DNA of 64,000 nt from Streptosporangiaceae bacterium (GTDB taxonomy: Bacteria > Actinomycetota > Actinomycetes > Streptosporangiales > Streptosporangiaceae). The stretch covers positions 1 to 64,000 of the forward strand of contig JAOPYK010000140.1 of assembly GCA_025964695.1 (NCBI GenBank). The letters are read 5' to 3'. Each line of letters opens with the position of its first letter. Position 1 is the stretch's first letter. The translations under genes and the position numbers were made by a program. The notes beneath the pieces are model-generated. The model had not been told where the DNA came from, searched no databases, and worked only from the letters and a program-made list of their open reading frames with translations. This document shows positions 9,365-18,161 of this stretch, in pieces.

Positions 9365-9600
9365 TTGACCCAGATTATCGTTCGCTGTGCAAGGACTTAC
9401 TTTCTACCCCGGTTGCTGGGGGTGATGCTGGCCACCTCCGATTCGGGCCCGTCGTCGAAACCAGCCACTGTTGTCAGCGTGCCCGGAGAATAGGGTGGGA
9501 AACGACGAAACCGGCGGCTGGCGGCTGCCGTCAGATCATCGGAGCCGGACCAGCCAGGTCCCGGCGCCGTACAGTGAGTTACGCGAGAGAGGTGACCGCA

Positions 9601-10512
9601 ATGGGCGCGGTAATCGTCCTCCTGGGGATCCTGGTCTTTTTCATATTCGTGGGTCTTGCCACGTCGGTCCGGGTGGTTCAGCAGTTCGAGCAGGGCATCG
9701 TGTTCCGCTTCGGCCGGGTGCAGCTGAACGGGGTACGTCAGGCGGGTCTCACCACGATCGTGCCGGTCTTCGACCGCATGCAGAAAGTGAACATGCAGAC
9801 GGTCGCGATGGGGGTGCCCGCCCAGGAGGGCATCACCCAGGACAACGTCAGCGTGCGAGTGGACGCCGTCGTCTACTTCCGGGTGATCGACCCGATCAAG
9901 GCGATCGTCAACATCCAGAATTACGCGTACGCGATCTCGCAGGTGGCCCAGACCTCGCTGCGTTCGGTCATCGGCAAGGCCGACATGCAGGCCCTGCTCT
10001 CCGAGCGCGACACCATCAACGCCGAGTTGCGCGAGATCATGGACGAGATGACCGAGAACCCGTGGGGCGTCCGGATCGAGCGGGTCGAGATCAAGGACGT
10101 CTCGCTGCCCGAGGGCATGAAGCGGTCGATGGCGCGGCAGGCCGAGGCGGAGCGGGAGCGGCGGGCCCGCATCATCACGGCCGACGGCGAGTACCAGGCG
10201 TCCAAGCGGCTGGCCGCCGCCGCCCACGAGCTGTCCAAGGACCCGGCCTCGCTCCAGCTGCGGCTGCTGCAGACCGTCACCGAGGTCGCCGCGGAGAAGA
10301 ACAGCACCCTGGTCATGCCGCTGCCGGTGGAGATGCTCCGCTTCTTCGACCGGATGGCGCCCGCCGAGCCGTCCGCCCCCGGCGATCAGGAGCAGGCCCG
10401 GGCGACCCCGCTGGAGGAGGAGCTGCTGCCTCCCATCGAGCCCGTCGGTGACATGCCCCCCATCGAGGCCTCGCCCAAAGTCGAACCCGAGTCCCGCCCC
10501 GAGGCTCTGTAG
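9601..10512 (+). CDS. SPFH (band 7/stomatin) membrane protein, slipin type
   Basis: 303 aa. An N-terminal membrane helix (about 2-20) is followed by a band-7 domain with the slipin pattern FRFGRVQLNG, ITQDNVSVRVDAVVYF and PWGVRIERVEIKD. A helical segment and an acidic Pro-rich tail end it. Such proteins form oligomeric rings or scaffolds at the membrane. ATG 9601 is chosen over the in-frame 9574 codon because GAGAGG lies at suitable distance upstream and the helix then starts at once. It sits between the ArsA operon and RidA; I do not recall an SPFH gene at this point in the mycobacterial order. Confidence 0.9.
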   Translation: MGAVIVLLGILVFFIFVGLATSVRVVQQFEQGIVFRFGRVQLNGVRQAGLTTIVPVFDRMQKVNMQTVAMGVPAQEGITQDNVSVRVDAVVYFRVIDPIKAIVNIQNYAYAISQVAQTSLRSVIGKADMQALLSERDTINAELREIMDEMTENPWGVRIERVEIKDVSLPEGMKRSMARQAEAERERRARIITADGEYQASKRLAAAAHELSKDPASLQLRLLQTVTEVAAEKNSTLVMPLPVEMLRFFDRMAPAEPSAPGDQEQARATPLEEELLPPIEPVGDMPPIEASPKVEPESRPEAL

Positions 10513-10553
10513 GCCGGCTCCGCGATGGGCCTGCGCATCGTTAGGGTTGGCCC

Positions 10554-10709
10554 ATGAAGAAGTGGGAGTACGCAACCGTTCCGCTGCTGGTCCATGTCAC
10601 CAAGCAGATCCTGGACAACTGGGGCCAGGACGGCTGGGAGCTGGTCACCGTCATTCCGGGCCCGACCCCGGAGAACCTCGTGGCCTACTTCAAGCGAGAG
10701 CTGACGTGA
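10554..10709 (+). CDS. DUF4177 small protein
   Basis: 51 aa. The start MKKWEYATVPLL and the DNWGQDGWELVTV core are the family hallmark of DUF4177, a small beta-rich domain of unknown function. The third codon positions are nearly all G/C. Its TGA overlaps the GTG of the RidA gene (GTGA), so the two are translationally coupled. In mycobacteria a tiny gene, Rv3678A, precedes the RidA-like Rv3678c, so the pair looks ancient. Confidence 0.88.
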   Translation: MKKWEYATVPLLVHVTKQILDNWGQDGWELVTVIPGPTPENLVAYFKRELT

Positions 10710-11170
10710 GCACACCCGAGGAGCGGCTCGCCGAGCTGGGCCTGGAGATCCCGGAGGTGGTGCCGCCGCTGGCGTCCTACCTTCCCGCCGTCCGCAGTGG
10801 TTCGCAGGTCTACACGGCAGGGCAGCTGCCCATCGTCAAGGGCGAGCTGGTCGCCATGGGCAAGGTGGGCCTCGAGGTCACCGCGGAGCGCGCCGCCGAG
10901 CTGGCCGCGATCTGCGCGCTCAACGCCATCGCCGTGCTGAGGGCCGAGACGGGCGATCTGTCGAAGATCAAGCGCATCGTCAAGGTCGTCGGCTTCGTCG
11001 CCAGCGCGCATGACTTCTATGGTCAGCCGCAGGTGATCAACGGGGCCAGTGATCTGCTGGGCCAGGTCTTCGGGGACGCCGGCCGGCACGCCCGCAGCGC
11101 CGTCGGCGTGCTGGTGCTGCCGCGTAACGCCCCCGTGGAGGTGGAGCTCATCGCCGAGGTCGCCGCGTAG
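10706..11170 (+). CDS. RidA/YjgF-family protein
   Basis: 154 aa. Full-length Rid-family fold with VYTAGQLP near residue 32, a VKVVGFVAS strand and VEVELIAEV at the end. RidA members hydrolyse reactive enamine/imine intermediates released by PLP enzymes. This longer subgroup lacks the exact C-terminal ARVEVE-type motif of archetypal RidA, so deaminase activity is not certain. The GTG start overlaps the DUF4177 stop. A longer in-frame extension upstream overlaps the DUF4177 and SPFH coding regions and is rejected. Confidence 0.9.
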   Translation: MSTPEERLAELGLEIPEVVPPLASYLPAVRSGSQVYTAGQLPIVKGELVAMGKVGLEVTAERAAELAAICALNAIAVLRAETGDLSKIKRIVKVVGFVASAHDFYGQPQVINGASDLLGQVFGDAGRHARSAVGVLVLPRNAPVEVELIAEVAA

Positions 11171-11213
11171 CCGGTTTCGCCTCGCCACGGCCCGCTGAGG
11201 GCGGACCGCGCGA

Positions 11214-11268
11214 CGGCCCGGGAACGGCCCGGGAACGGCCCGGGAATGGGCCGGGAACGGGCCGGGAG
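11214..11268. repeat. Short imperfect tandem repeat after the RidA gene
   Basis: Four to five copies of a roughly 11-bp unit CGGCCCGGGAA/CGGGCCGGGAA lie between the RidA stop and the NUDIX gene. The units are self-complementary, so transcripts could fold. Confidence 0.7.
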
Positions 11269-11381
11269 TTGACGAATGGACCGGTCTATGTCCGAATTAG
11301 CCGCCATGAGGATCAAGCGGTTGGTCTGGTCGTCCCAGGTGGCCCGGCCTGGCCTGGGGGGCGGAACATGGTGAACGGGAC

Positions 11382-12242
11382 ATGGTGAACGGGCTGAAGC
11401 TGCCGGGCGAATGGCTGGAGCGGATCGAGGACATCCTCGCCGGCCGGGTCGAGCCGCCGAGGCCGCGCGATGCCGCCACGGTGGTCGTGCTCCGGGACCA
11501 CCACGAGCACGGACTGCAGGCCTTCATGCTGCGCCGGGTCTCGTCGATGGCGTTCGCGCCCGGAGCGTACGTCTTCCCCGGCGGTTCGGTGGACCCGCGG
11601 GACGGTGACCGTACGACCGGGTGGACGGGGCCGTCGCCGCAGGAGTGGGGCACTGCTTTCGGCGCCGACGCCACCCTCGCCCGCGAGCTCGTCTGCGCAG
11701 CGGTGCGGGAGACCTTCGAGGAGACTCTGGTTCTGCTGGCCGGTCCCGCCGGGGATTCGGTAGTCGGTGACACCCTGACCGACGAGGGGGCCGGCGGCTG
11801 GGAGGCCGACCGGCAGGCGCTGCTGGACCGCTCCCAGTCGTTCGCGGAGTTCCTCGATCGGCGCGGCCTGGTGCTGCGCTCGGATCTGCTCCGGCCATGG
11901 GCGCACTGGATCACACCGGCGATCGAGCCCAAGCGCTATGACACGCGGTTCTTCGTGGCGGCCATGCCGGAGGGGCAGCGGGCCCTGGATGTGAGCACCG
12001 AGGCGGATCAGGTGGTCTGGGTGCGTCCCGCCGAGGCCGTCGAGGCCGCCCAGCGGGGCGAGATGTTCATGCTGCCGCCCACGCTGGCCACGCTCGCCGA
12101 CCTGACGGCCTACGACTCCGTCGCGGCGGTTCTGGCGGCCCACCGGGAGATCGTCGTGCACGAACCCACGGCCGAGATCATCGAAGGGGTGCCCTATCTG
12201 GTGCTTCCCGAGCACGCGGCCCAGCACTACCCGGGTCAGTGA
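11382..12242 (+). CDS. NUDIX hydrolase (NUDT19-like, with insertion)
   Basis: 286 aa. The Nudix fold is split: FPGGSVDP at about residues 65-72, then after an insertion the catalytic helix RETFEETLVLL. This arrangement is seen in actinobacterial and NUDT19-type (CoA diphosphatase-like) hydrolases. They cleave nucleoside diphosphate-X compounds with Mg2+; the substrate is not predictable here. ATG 11382 is used, and a GTG one codon later is also possible. It is followed immediately by the metallo-beta-lactamase gene with a GTGATG junction, so they are probably co-transcribed. Confidence 0.88.
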   Translation: MVNGLKLPGEWLERIEDILAGRVEPPRPRDAATVVVLRDHHEHGLQAFMLRRVSSMAFAPGAYVFPGGSVDPRDGDRTTGWTGPSPQEWGTAFGADATLARELVCAAVRETFEETLVLLAGPAGDSVVGDTLTDEGAGGWEADRQALLDRSQSFAEFLDRRGLVLRSDLLRPWAHWITPAIEPKRYDTRFFVAAMPEGQRALDVSTEADQVVWVRPAEAVEAAQRGEMFMLPPTLATLADLTAYDSVAAVLAAHREIVVHEPTAEIIEGVPYLVLPEHAAQHYPGQ

Positions 12243-13150
12243 TGCGTGGCGCCCTGGCCCGCTCGCTGCGGCAGGCGGTGGTCTACCGGCTGGCGGGCAC
12301 CTCCGCGCTGCGGCACCTGGCGCGAGTCACCGGCGCGGCGGGAAGAATGGGCGCCATGAGCGATATCGACGGCATGGGGACGGAGCGGGCCCGATGCGTA
12401 CTGGCCCCCAACCCGTCACCGATGACGCTGGACGGCACCAACACCTGGATCCTGGCCGAGCCGGGCTCGGAGCAGGCGATCGTCATCGATCCCGGGCCCA
12501 AGGACGGTGAGCACCTGCGCCGGGTCGTGGACACGGTGGCCGCGCAGGGGCGCCGCGTCGGTCTCGTCCTGCTGACGCACGGGCATCCCGATCACGCAGC
12601 CGGCGCGAAGAGGTTCGCGGGGCTGGCGGGCGGCCCGGCGGTGCGCGCCCTTGATCCCAAGCACCGGCTCGGTGCCGAAGGACTGGCCGAAGGCGAGGTC
12701 GTCGCGCTCGGCGGGCTGGAGTTGCGCGTACTGGAGACGCCTGGACACTCCGACGACTCGCTGTCGTTCTGGATCCCGGCGGACTCGGCCATCCTCACCG
12801 GGGACACCGTCCTCGGCTACGGCACCACGATCGTCGAGGGCAGTCTGGGCGACTATCTGGACTCGCTGGAGCGGCTCCGGGAGTTCGCCGGGGAGGCGGG
12901 TGCCCGGACGATTCTGCCGGGGCACGGGCCCAAGCTCGACGATCCCACCGGGGCGCTCGACTACTACCTTCAGCACCGCCGGGAGCGGCTGGCCCAGGTG
13001 GAGGCCGCGGTGGCCGCCGGTGCCCGCACGGCCCGCGAGGTCGTGGAGCGGGTGTACGCCGACGTCGACAGGTCGCTCTGGCCCGCCGCCGAGTGGTCCG
13101 TGCGGTCCCAGCTCGAGTATCTGCGGGACCGCGGCGCCGCCGGCGACTGA
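12242..13150 (+). CDS. Metallo-beta-lactamase fold hydrolase (Rv3677c-like)
   Basis: About 302 aa from the ATG at 12242, which overlaps the NUDIX stop. An internal ATG at 12356 would give 264 aa, the usual length. The upstream segment has coding-type third positions, so I keep the longer form. Motifs: NPSPMTLDGTNTW, metal-binding HGHPDHAAG (HxHxDH), the ETPGHSDDSLSF strand and GHGP. A C-terminal helical domain like that of LACTB2/Rv3677c follows. LACTB2 is an endoribonuclease; a role here is not proven. It converges on crp with 24 bp between the stops. Confidence 0.92.
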   Translation: MRGALARSLRQAVVYRLAGTSALRHLARVTGAAGRMGAMSDIDGMGTERARCVLAPNPSPMTLDGTNTWILAEPGSEQAIVIDPGPKDGEHLRRVVDTVAAQGRRVGLVLLTHGHPDHAAGAKRFAGLAGGPAVRALDPKHRLGAEGLAEGEVVALGGLELRVLETPGHSDDSLSFWIPADSAILTGDTVLGYGTTIVEGSLGDYLDSLERLREFAGEAGARTILPGHGPKLDDPTGALDYYLQHRRERLAQVEAAVAAGARTAREVVERVYADVDRSLWPAAEWSVRSQLEYLRDRGAAGD

Positions 13151-13174
13151 GCGGCCGGGGACTGCCGGATGGGG

Positions 13175-13861
13175 CTACTTGCTGCGCTTGCGCAGCCGGT
13201 CGATGTCGAGGATGACCACGGCGCGGGCCTCGATGCGGAGCCAGCTACGCGCGGCGAAGTCGGCGAGGGCCTTGTTGACCGTCTCCCGGGAGGCCCCGAC
13301 CAGCTGGGCCAGCTCCTCCTGGGTGAGGTCGTGATGGACGTGCAGGCCGTTGTCCGATGGCTGGCCGAACCGCTCGGCGAGATCGAGCAGCGCCTTGGCC
13401 ACCCGTCCGGGCACATCGGTGAACACCAGGTCGGCCATGACGTCGTTGGTCTTGCGCAGCCGCATCGCCAGCGCCCGCAGGAGGTAGATCGCGACCTCGG
13501 GATGACCGGTCAGGAACGGCCGGAGATCATCGTGACCCATCCCGGCCAGCCGGCATTCGGTCACCGCGATCGCGCTGGCGGTCCGCGGCCTGGGGTCGAA
13601 CAGCGAGAGTTCGCCGAACATCTCGCTGGGGCCGAGCACGCTGAGCAGGTTCTCGCGGCCGTCCGGTGCCGTACGGGTCAGCTTGATCTTGCCGTCGAGA
13701 ACGACGTAAAGACGGTCGCCCACCTCGTTTTCGTTGAAGAGGGTCTGACCACGGGCCAGCCGTATCTCGGTCACGTTGGATCGCAGCGCCTTGGCGCCCT
13801 GCTCGTCGAGCGCCTCGAACAGCGGTGCCCTGCTCAGCACGTCCACGTCGCGGTCGGTCAC
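13175..13861 (-). CDS. crp: Crp/Fnr-family cAMP-receptor-like transcription regulator
   Basis: 228 aa, close to mycobacterial Crp (224 aa). The N-terminal cyclic-nucleotide barrel carries the phosphate-binding cassette GELSLFDPRPRTASAIA. The C-terminal winged helix has recognition segment LTQEELAQLVGASRETVNKAL. GTG 13861 is preceded by GGGGAGGAA. A near-perfect Crp palindrome lies 30 bases upstream in the gap shared with nth, suggesting autoregulation. In Streptomyces and Mycobacterium the orthologue is a global regulator of growth and development. Confidence 0.95.
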   Translation of the reverse strand: MTDRDVDVLSRAPLFEALDEQGAKALRSNVTEIRLARGQTLFNENEVGDRLYVVLDGKIKLTRTAPDGRENLLSVLGPSEMFGELSLFDPRPRTASAIAVTECRLAGMGHDDLRPFLTGHPEVAIYLLRALAMRLRKTNDVMADLVFTDVPGRVAKALLDLAERFGQPSDNGLHVHHDLTQEELAQLVGASRETVNKALADFAARSWLRIEARAVVILDIDRLRKRSK

Positions 13862-13890
13862 GCTTCCTCCCCAAACCTCTACCTGCACAG

Positions 13891-13906
13891 TGTGACGCAT
13901 GTCCCA
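13891..13906. promoter_or_regulatory. Candidate Crp-binding site in the crp-nth intergenic region
   Basis: TGTGACGCATGTCCCA matches the consensus TGTGA-N6-TCACA at nine of ten defined positions. It is 30 bases upstream of the crp start and about 65 upstream of the nth start, a position that suits autoregulation. Confidence 0.5.
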
Positions 13907-13970
13907 CCGCGATGGGGAACCCGGGGTCATGGCGCGCCAGATTCATGGCCAGAGCGCCTACTCTTGCCCT

Positions 13971-14702
13971 GTGCCCAGCGCAGACCTCGGAAAGTCCCAC
14001 AACACTCACGAAACACGTCTCGCATTGGTCCGCCGAGCCCGGCGAATCAACCGTGAGCTTGCAGAACTTTATCCCGACGCGCACTGTGAGCTGGACTTCC
14101 AGGATCCGCTCCAGTTGGTGATCGCGACGATTCTCTCCGCGCAGTGTACGGACCGCAGGGTCAACATGGTCACGCCGACCCTCTTCGCGCGCTACCGGAC
14201 GGCGGCCGACTATGCCGCGGCCGACCGCGAGGAGATAGAAAAGATCATCATGTCGACCGGGTTCTTCCGGGCCAAGACCAACAACCTCCTCAAGCTCGGC
14301 CAGATCCTGTGCGACAGGTTCGGCGGGGAGGTGCCGCACACCCTGACCGAGCTGGTGACCCTGCCGGGCGTGGGCCGCAAGACCGCCAACGTGGTGCTCG
14401 GCAACGCCTTCGGCATCCCGGGGATCACCGTGGACACGCATTTCATGCGGCTCGCCCGGCGCTTCGGCTGGACCACCTCCACCGATCCGGTGAAGATCGA
14501 GCACGAGGTCGGTGAGCTGTTCCCGCGCAAGGAGTGGACGATGTTGTCGCATCGGCTGATCTGGCATGGCCGCCGCGTCTGCCACGCTCGCCGGCCGGCC
14601 TGCGGAGCCTGCCCGCTGGCCAGGCTCTGCCCCTCTTATGGCGAAGGACCCACCGACGAGAAGACGGCCCTGGAGCTCGTCCGGCCGGGCCCCTTTTCAT
14701 GA
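13971..14702 (+). CDS. nth: Endonuclease III (DNA glycosylase/AP lyase)
   Basis: 243 aa. Helix-hairpin-helix [12 protein letters not shown] contains the catalytic Lys, with the catalytic Asp in [12 protein letters not shown]. The C-terminus has a C-x6-C-x2-C-x5-C [4Fe-4S] loop. It removes oxidised pyrimidines and cleaves the abasic site in base-excision repair. GTG 13971 is chosen; an ATG at 13929 is possible. A TACTCT hexamer just upstream could be a -10 box giving a nearly leaderless mRNA. The gene is divergent from crp and overlaps the next NUDIX gene by ATGA. The thioredoxin-like gene found between nth and nudix in mycobacteria is absent. Confidence 0.95.
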   Translation: MPSADLGKSHNTHETRLALVRRARRINRELAELYPDAHCELDFQDPLQLVIATILSAQCTDRRVNMVTPTLFARYRTAADYAAADREEIEKIIMSTGFFRAKTNNLLKLGQILCDRFGGEVPHTLTELVTLPGVGRKTANVVLGNAFGIPGITVDTHFMRLARRFGWTTSTDPVKIEHEVGELFPRKEWTMLSHRLIWHGRRVCHARRPACGACPLARLCPSYGEGPTDEKTALELVRPGPFS

Positions 14703-15427
14703 TCGGGAAGGAACTGGAGCCCGCGCCGGTTGGCAGAAGAGTGAATCCCCCCTCCTGGCTGGACCGTTTTCGTGTCGAGGCACCCTCGCTCACCGTGCCG
14801 CCGTTCCTGAGTCCACCGGAGTCCGGCGCACGCCCCGCGGCGGTGCTCATCCTGTTCGGGGAGGGGCCCGACGGACCGGACGTGCTGCTCATCGAGCGGG
14901 CCGCGCATCTCAACAAGCACGCCGGTCAACCGGCGTTCCCCGGCGGCGGGATCGACCCGGGTGACGACGGCCCGGTCGGCGCCGCCCTGCGCGAGGCCCA
15001 CGAGGAGACCGGCCTGGATCCGGCCGGGGTCGAGGTGCTGGTGACCCTGCCGGAGCTCTACCTGGGCCGCAGCGGCTACCGCATCACCCCGGTGGCGGCC
15101 TGGTGGCGGGAGCCTTCGGAGGTGTCGGCGTACGACCCCGGAGAGGTGGCCTCGGTGGCGCGGGTGCCCCTCGCCGAGCTGGCCGACCCGCAGAACAGGC
15201 TGAACGTGCGGCATCCCGCGGGCTTGGCGGGCCCGGCCTTCGAGGTGCGGGGATCGAGGTTCGTGGCGGCGGGCGCACCACCGCGTGACGCGCACATGCT
15301 GGTGTGGGGATTCACCGCCGGCTTGCTCACCCAGGTGCTCGAGGTGGGCGGCTGGGATCGCTCCTGGGACACCGCCCGGGTGGAGGATCTGCCTCCCGAG
15401 GTCCTCGCTCTCGCCACCCGCGGCTGA
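14699..15427 (+). CDS. CoA-type NUDIX hydrolase
   Basis: 242 aa. The UPF0035/CoA-pyrophosphatase signature [16 protein letters not shown] sits directly before the Nudix box, with the catalytic helix [10 protein letters not shown]. This class splits CoA to 4'-phosphopantetheine and 3',5'-ADP in model organisms. The box has Asp where the usual first Glu of Gx5E lies. The ATG overlaps the nth TGA, so translation is coupled. A longer upstream frame within nth is rejected. Confidence 0.92.
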   Translation: MIGKELEPAPVGRRVNPPSWLDRFRVEAPSLTVPPFLSPPESGARPAAVLILFGEGPDGPDVLLIERAAHLNKHAGQPAFPGGGIDPGDDGPVGAALREAHEETGLDPAGVEVLVTLPELYLGRSGYRITPVAAWWREPSEVSAYDPGEVASVARVPLAELADPQNRLNVRHPAGLAGPAFEVRGSRFVAAGAPPRDAHMLVWGFTAGLLTQVLEVGGWDRSWDTARVEDLPPEVLALATRG

Positions 15428-15523
15428 CGATCCGCCCCGATCACTCCGCCGAATGACCGGTTCCGCTCGGATGTGGTTCTCCGAGGGGACGTGGACCGGC
15501 TTGCTTCCCTATACGGTGAAGGC

Positions 15524-16720
15524 GTGCTGGGTGACCATCTCCTCGACGGGATTCTGCTGCTGCTGGTGGCGCTCTTCGGCGTCTCCGGCTATCGGCAGGG
15601 TTTCATCGTCGGCCTGCTGAGCTTCGTCGGCTTCGTGGGCGGCGGTGTTCTGGGCACCCTCATCGCGCCGCCGCTGGCCAAGGCCGTGGTGGACGGCGCG
15701 GCCCAGCAGGCGCTGGTCGCCATCGTCATCGCCTTCATGGCCGCGACGCTGGGACAGCTGATCGCCTCTTCCATGGGTGCGGTCCTGCGCAACCGGGTGA
15801 CGGGCAACAACGCCCGCGCCGTCGACGCCGCCGGTGGTGCGGTCGTCAGCGTGGTCTCGCTGCTCATCGTCACCTGGTTCATCGGCAGCGCCGTGCGTGG
15901 TTCACCCTTCGCCCCGCTGCGCAATCAGGTGACCAACTCGGGGGTGCTGAAGGCCGTCGACGGCGTCATGCCCGATGCCGCGAACGGCTGGTTCTCCTCG
16001 TTTCGCGGCTTCGTCGCCAAGACCGGATTCCAGCAGGTGTTCGGCGGGCTCGGCGGCGAGCCGATCGTCAACGTGCCGCCCCCCGATCCCAACGTGCTCA
16101 CCACCCCAGCGCTCCGGGCCGCCCAGCAGAGCGTGGTGAAGATCCAGAGTGTCGCTCCGTCCTGCCAGCGTCGCATCGAGGGCACCGGCTTCGAGTACGC
16201 GCCGGAGCACGTCATGACCAACGCGCACGTGGTCGCCGGCGCGAAGGGCAAATCCGAGATCTTCGCGCTGAACGGGAGAAAGTACGCCGGCAGGGTCGTG
16301 CTCTACAACCCGGCCCGGGACATCGCGGTGCTGTATGTGCCCGGTCTCAATCTGCCGCTGCTGAAGTTCGACGAGCATGCGCAGTCCCGGGACCCCGCGG
16401 TCGTCGCCGGCTTCCCCAAGAATCTGGGTTTCCGGGCCAGGGCGGCCCGCATCCGGGCCAAGCAGTCGGCCAAGGGCGCCAACATCTACCGCTCCGGCCA
16501 AGTGCTCAGAGAGATCTACGCCATCCGTGGCCTGGTCGAGCCGGGGAACTCCGGCGGCCCGCTCCTCGCGGAGAGCGGCGGGGTCTACGGCGTGATCTTC
16601 GCCGCCGCGCTGGACGACAAGGACACCGGCTACGCGCTGACCGCCGGCGAGGTCGCCCCCGACGCCCAGGCCGGCGCGTCCCTGACCCAGTCCGTCTCCA
16701 CCCAGGGCTGCTCCGACTGA
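15524..16720 (+). CDS. marP: MarP-like membrane serine protease (CvpA domain plus trypsin-like domain)
   Basis: 398 aa, the size of M. tuberculosis MarP (397). Four membrane helices of a CvpA/colicin V-production domain fill about residues 1-130. A periplasmic chymotrypsin-like domain follows: His in MTNAHVVAG, Asp in NPARDIAVLYV, Ser in EPGNSGGPLL. The disulfide-forming Cys of SCQRR and the terminal Cys recall MarP. MarP cleaves a peptidoglycan hydrolase under acid stress in mycobacteria; the same role here is inference. GTG 15524 is my choice, with in-frame GTGs at 15473 and 15491 as alternatives. TATACG lies 8 bases upstream of the chosen start. Confidence 0.93.
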   Translation: MLGDHLLDGILLLLVALFGVSGYRQGFIVGLLSFVGFVGGGVLGTLIAPPLAKAVVDGAAQQALVAIVIAFMAATLGQLIASSMGAVLRNRVTGNNARAVDAAGGAVVSVVSLLIVTWFIGSAVRGSPFAPLRNQVTNSGVLKAVDGVMPDAANGWFSSFRGFVAKTGFQQVFGGLGGEPIVNVPPPDPNVLTTPALRAAQQSVVKIQSVAPSCQRRIEGTGFEYAPEHVMTNAHVVAGAKGKSEIFALNGRKYAGRVVLYNPARDIAVLYVPGLNLPLLKFDEHAQSRDPAVVAGFPKNLGFRARAARIRAKQSAKGANIYRSGQVLREIYAIRGLVEPGNSGGPLLAESGGVYGVIFAAALDDKDTGYALTAGEVAPDAQAGASLTQSVSTQGCSD

Positions 16721-16723
16721 CCC

Positions 16724-17203
16724 TCAGGGAAACGGCCGCCGGACGAGGCGGACGCGCAGATCCATGTCGGTCCGCAGGTCCCCGGTCTCCAGCCGTCCGG
16801 TGAGCGAGCGTACGTCCCGTACCAGCGCGTCGAGATCCAGGTCGTGCGGCGGCTCGGCCGCGAACGGCGCCAGCCGGTCGGCGGCGCGGGTCAGCAGGGA
16901 TCGAGCGCCACGGGCGTTGCCACGGCGTACATGGGTGAAGCCGACCGCCAGCTGGGCCAGCCCCCGCCAGAGCTCTCGCTCCTGGTCCGGGGCGGTCTTC
17001 CACACCGACTCCAGCACCTCGTGGGCGTGGAAGGGCCGGTCGGCGTCGAGCAGCCGCTGCGCCTCGGCGAGCGCGTCGGCCGGAGATAGTGCCAGATCGT
17101 CCGGCATGGTGGGCTCACCCTGCGCGCCGTGCGGCAGCGGCCGCCCATAGGCGTCCCGTGGCCGTGCGTTGCGAGCCTGACCGCTGGCGTCCCTGTCCCT
17201 CAC
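16724..17203 (-). CDS. DUF309 domain protein
   Basis: About 159 aa. The helical DUF309 core is clear: FHAHEVLESVWKTAPD, ERELWRGLAQLAVGFTH, and RGNARGARSLL. DUF309 proteins have conserved His/Glu/Trp residues on one face, but no established function. Actinobacterial members begin with a conserved RDRDxxGxARNARPRDAxGRPLP segment, present here, which supports the GTG at 17203. A TTG at 17212 is possible. It is convergent with marP, 3 bp apart, and divergent in function from neighbours. Confidence 0.85.
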   Translation of the reverse strand: MRDRDASGQARNARPRDAYGRPLPHGAQGEPTMPDDLALSPADALAEAQRLLDADRPFHAHEVLESVWKTAPDQERELWRGLAQLAVGFTHVRRGNARGARSLLTRAADRLAPFAAEPPHDLDLDALVRDVRSLTGRLETGDLRTDMDLRVRLVRRPFP

Positions 17204-17233
17204 AGCCCTCAACGTACGGGACGGCGGCCCGTC

Positions 17234-18154
17234 CTAGCGCTCAGGTTCCGGATCCGCCAGCCAGCCGAGCAGATGGCCGTCGAAGGCACGGGGGCGCTCC
17301 TCGTGCGGGAAGTGCCCGGTGCCCTCGATGAGCTTCCAGCGGTACGCCGCCTCGACGTACCGCCCGGAACCCTGTGCGGTGCGCGGCAGGATGTACGGGT
17401 CCGATGAGCCGTGCAGGTGCAGGGTGGGCACCTGGATCGGAGCTCGCATCCGGTGGCTGTAGCGCAGCCCGTCAGGCCGTGGCTGCGAACGGACCAGCCA
17501 CCGGTGGTACTCCAGGGCGGCGTGCGCCACTCCTGGAAGCTGGAACGCCCGCCGGACCAGGCGGTCGGTGCGCTCGTCCGGCCAACCGGGCGCCGACCAG
17601 TCCCGCAGCAGCCGCCCCACCTGTGCCGCGTCGTCACGGACGAGGGCTCGCTCGGGCCGGCGGGGAAGCTGGAACTTGAACGTGTCCCGGGTCGCCCAGC
17701 CCTGCCCGCGTGGATCCTCCCGGATGGCCTGCCGCAACCGCAGCGGGTGCGGTGCGGACACCGCCACCAGGCGCTGGACGACCTTGGGGTGGTAGACCGC
17801 CATCGTCCAGGCCAGCAGTCCGCCCCAGTCGTGGCCGGCGATGACCGCGTTGGCCTCGCCCAGCGCACGGACCAGGCCGGCCGCGTCACTCGCGAGCGTC
17901 ACCAGGTCATAGCCGCGGGGCGGTTTGTCGCTCCCGCCGTAGCCGCGCAGATCGACCGCGACGGCTCGGTAACCGGCGGCGGGCAGCGAGACCAGTTGGT
18001 TGTGCCAGGACCACCAGAACTCCGGAAAGCCGTGCAGGAACAGGACCAAGGGCCCGTCGCCGGCTTCGGCGATGTGGAACCGGGTTCCGCCCGCGCTGAC
18101 GGCCCGGTGCCTCCACGGGCCGTCGATCTGCACGATCTCATCGAGGGCGGTCAT
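17234..18154 (-). CDS. ephE: Alpha/beta-hydrolase, epoxide hydrolase type
   Basis: 306 aa. Oxyanion motif HGFPEFWWSW near residue 40, nucleophile Asp in AGHDWGG near 108, acid Asp in GSSDPYILP, and catalytic His in GTGHFPHEE. The Asp nucleophile with the HGFPE motif favours epoxide hydrolase (or fluoroacetate dehalogenase-like) over esterase. By position it matches Rv3670 (EphE), next to marP. It is followed after 7 bp on the same strand by its upstream neighbour, the holin-like gene, so both may share a transcript. Natural substrate unknown. Confidence 0.9.
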   Translation of the reverse strand: MTALDEIVQIDGPWRHRAVSAGGTRFHIAEAGDGPLVLFLHGFPEFWWSWHNQLVSLPAAGYRAVAVDLRGYGGSDKPPRGYDLVTLASDAAGLVRALGEANAVIAGHDWGGLLAWTMAVYHPKVVQRLVAVSAPHPLRLRQAIREDPRGQGWATRDTFKFQLPRRPERALVRDDAAQVGRLLRDWSAPGWPDERTDRLVRRAFQLPGVAHAALEYHRWLVRSQPRPDGLRYSHRMRAPIQVPTLHLHGSSDPYILPRTAQGSGRYVEAAYRWKLIEGTGHFPHEERPRAFDGHLLGWLADPEPER

Positions 18155-18161
18155 ACCTGCC

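Noticed and set aside
9397-10575. 392-codon minus frame over the SPFH gene
   Set aside because: Antisense shadow without recognisable domain; SPFH signature is on the plus strand.
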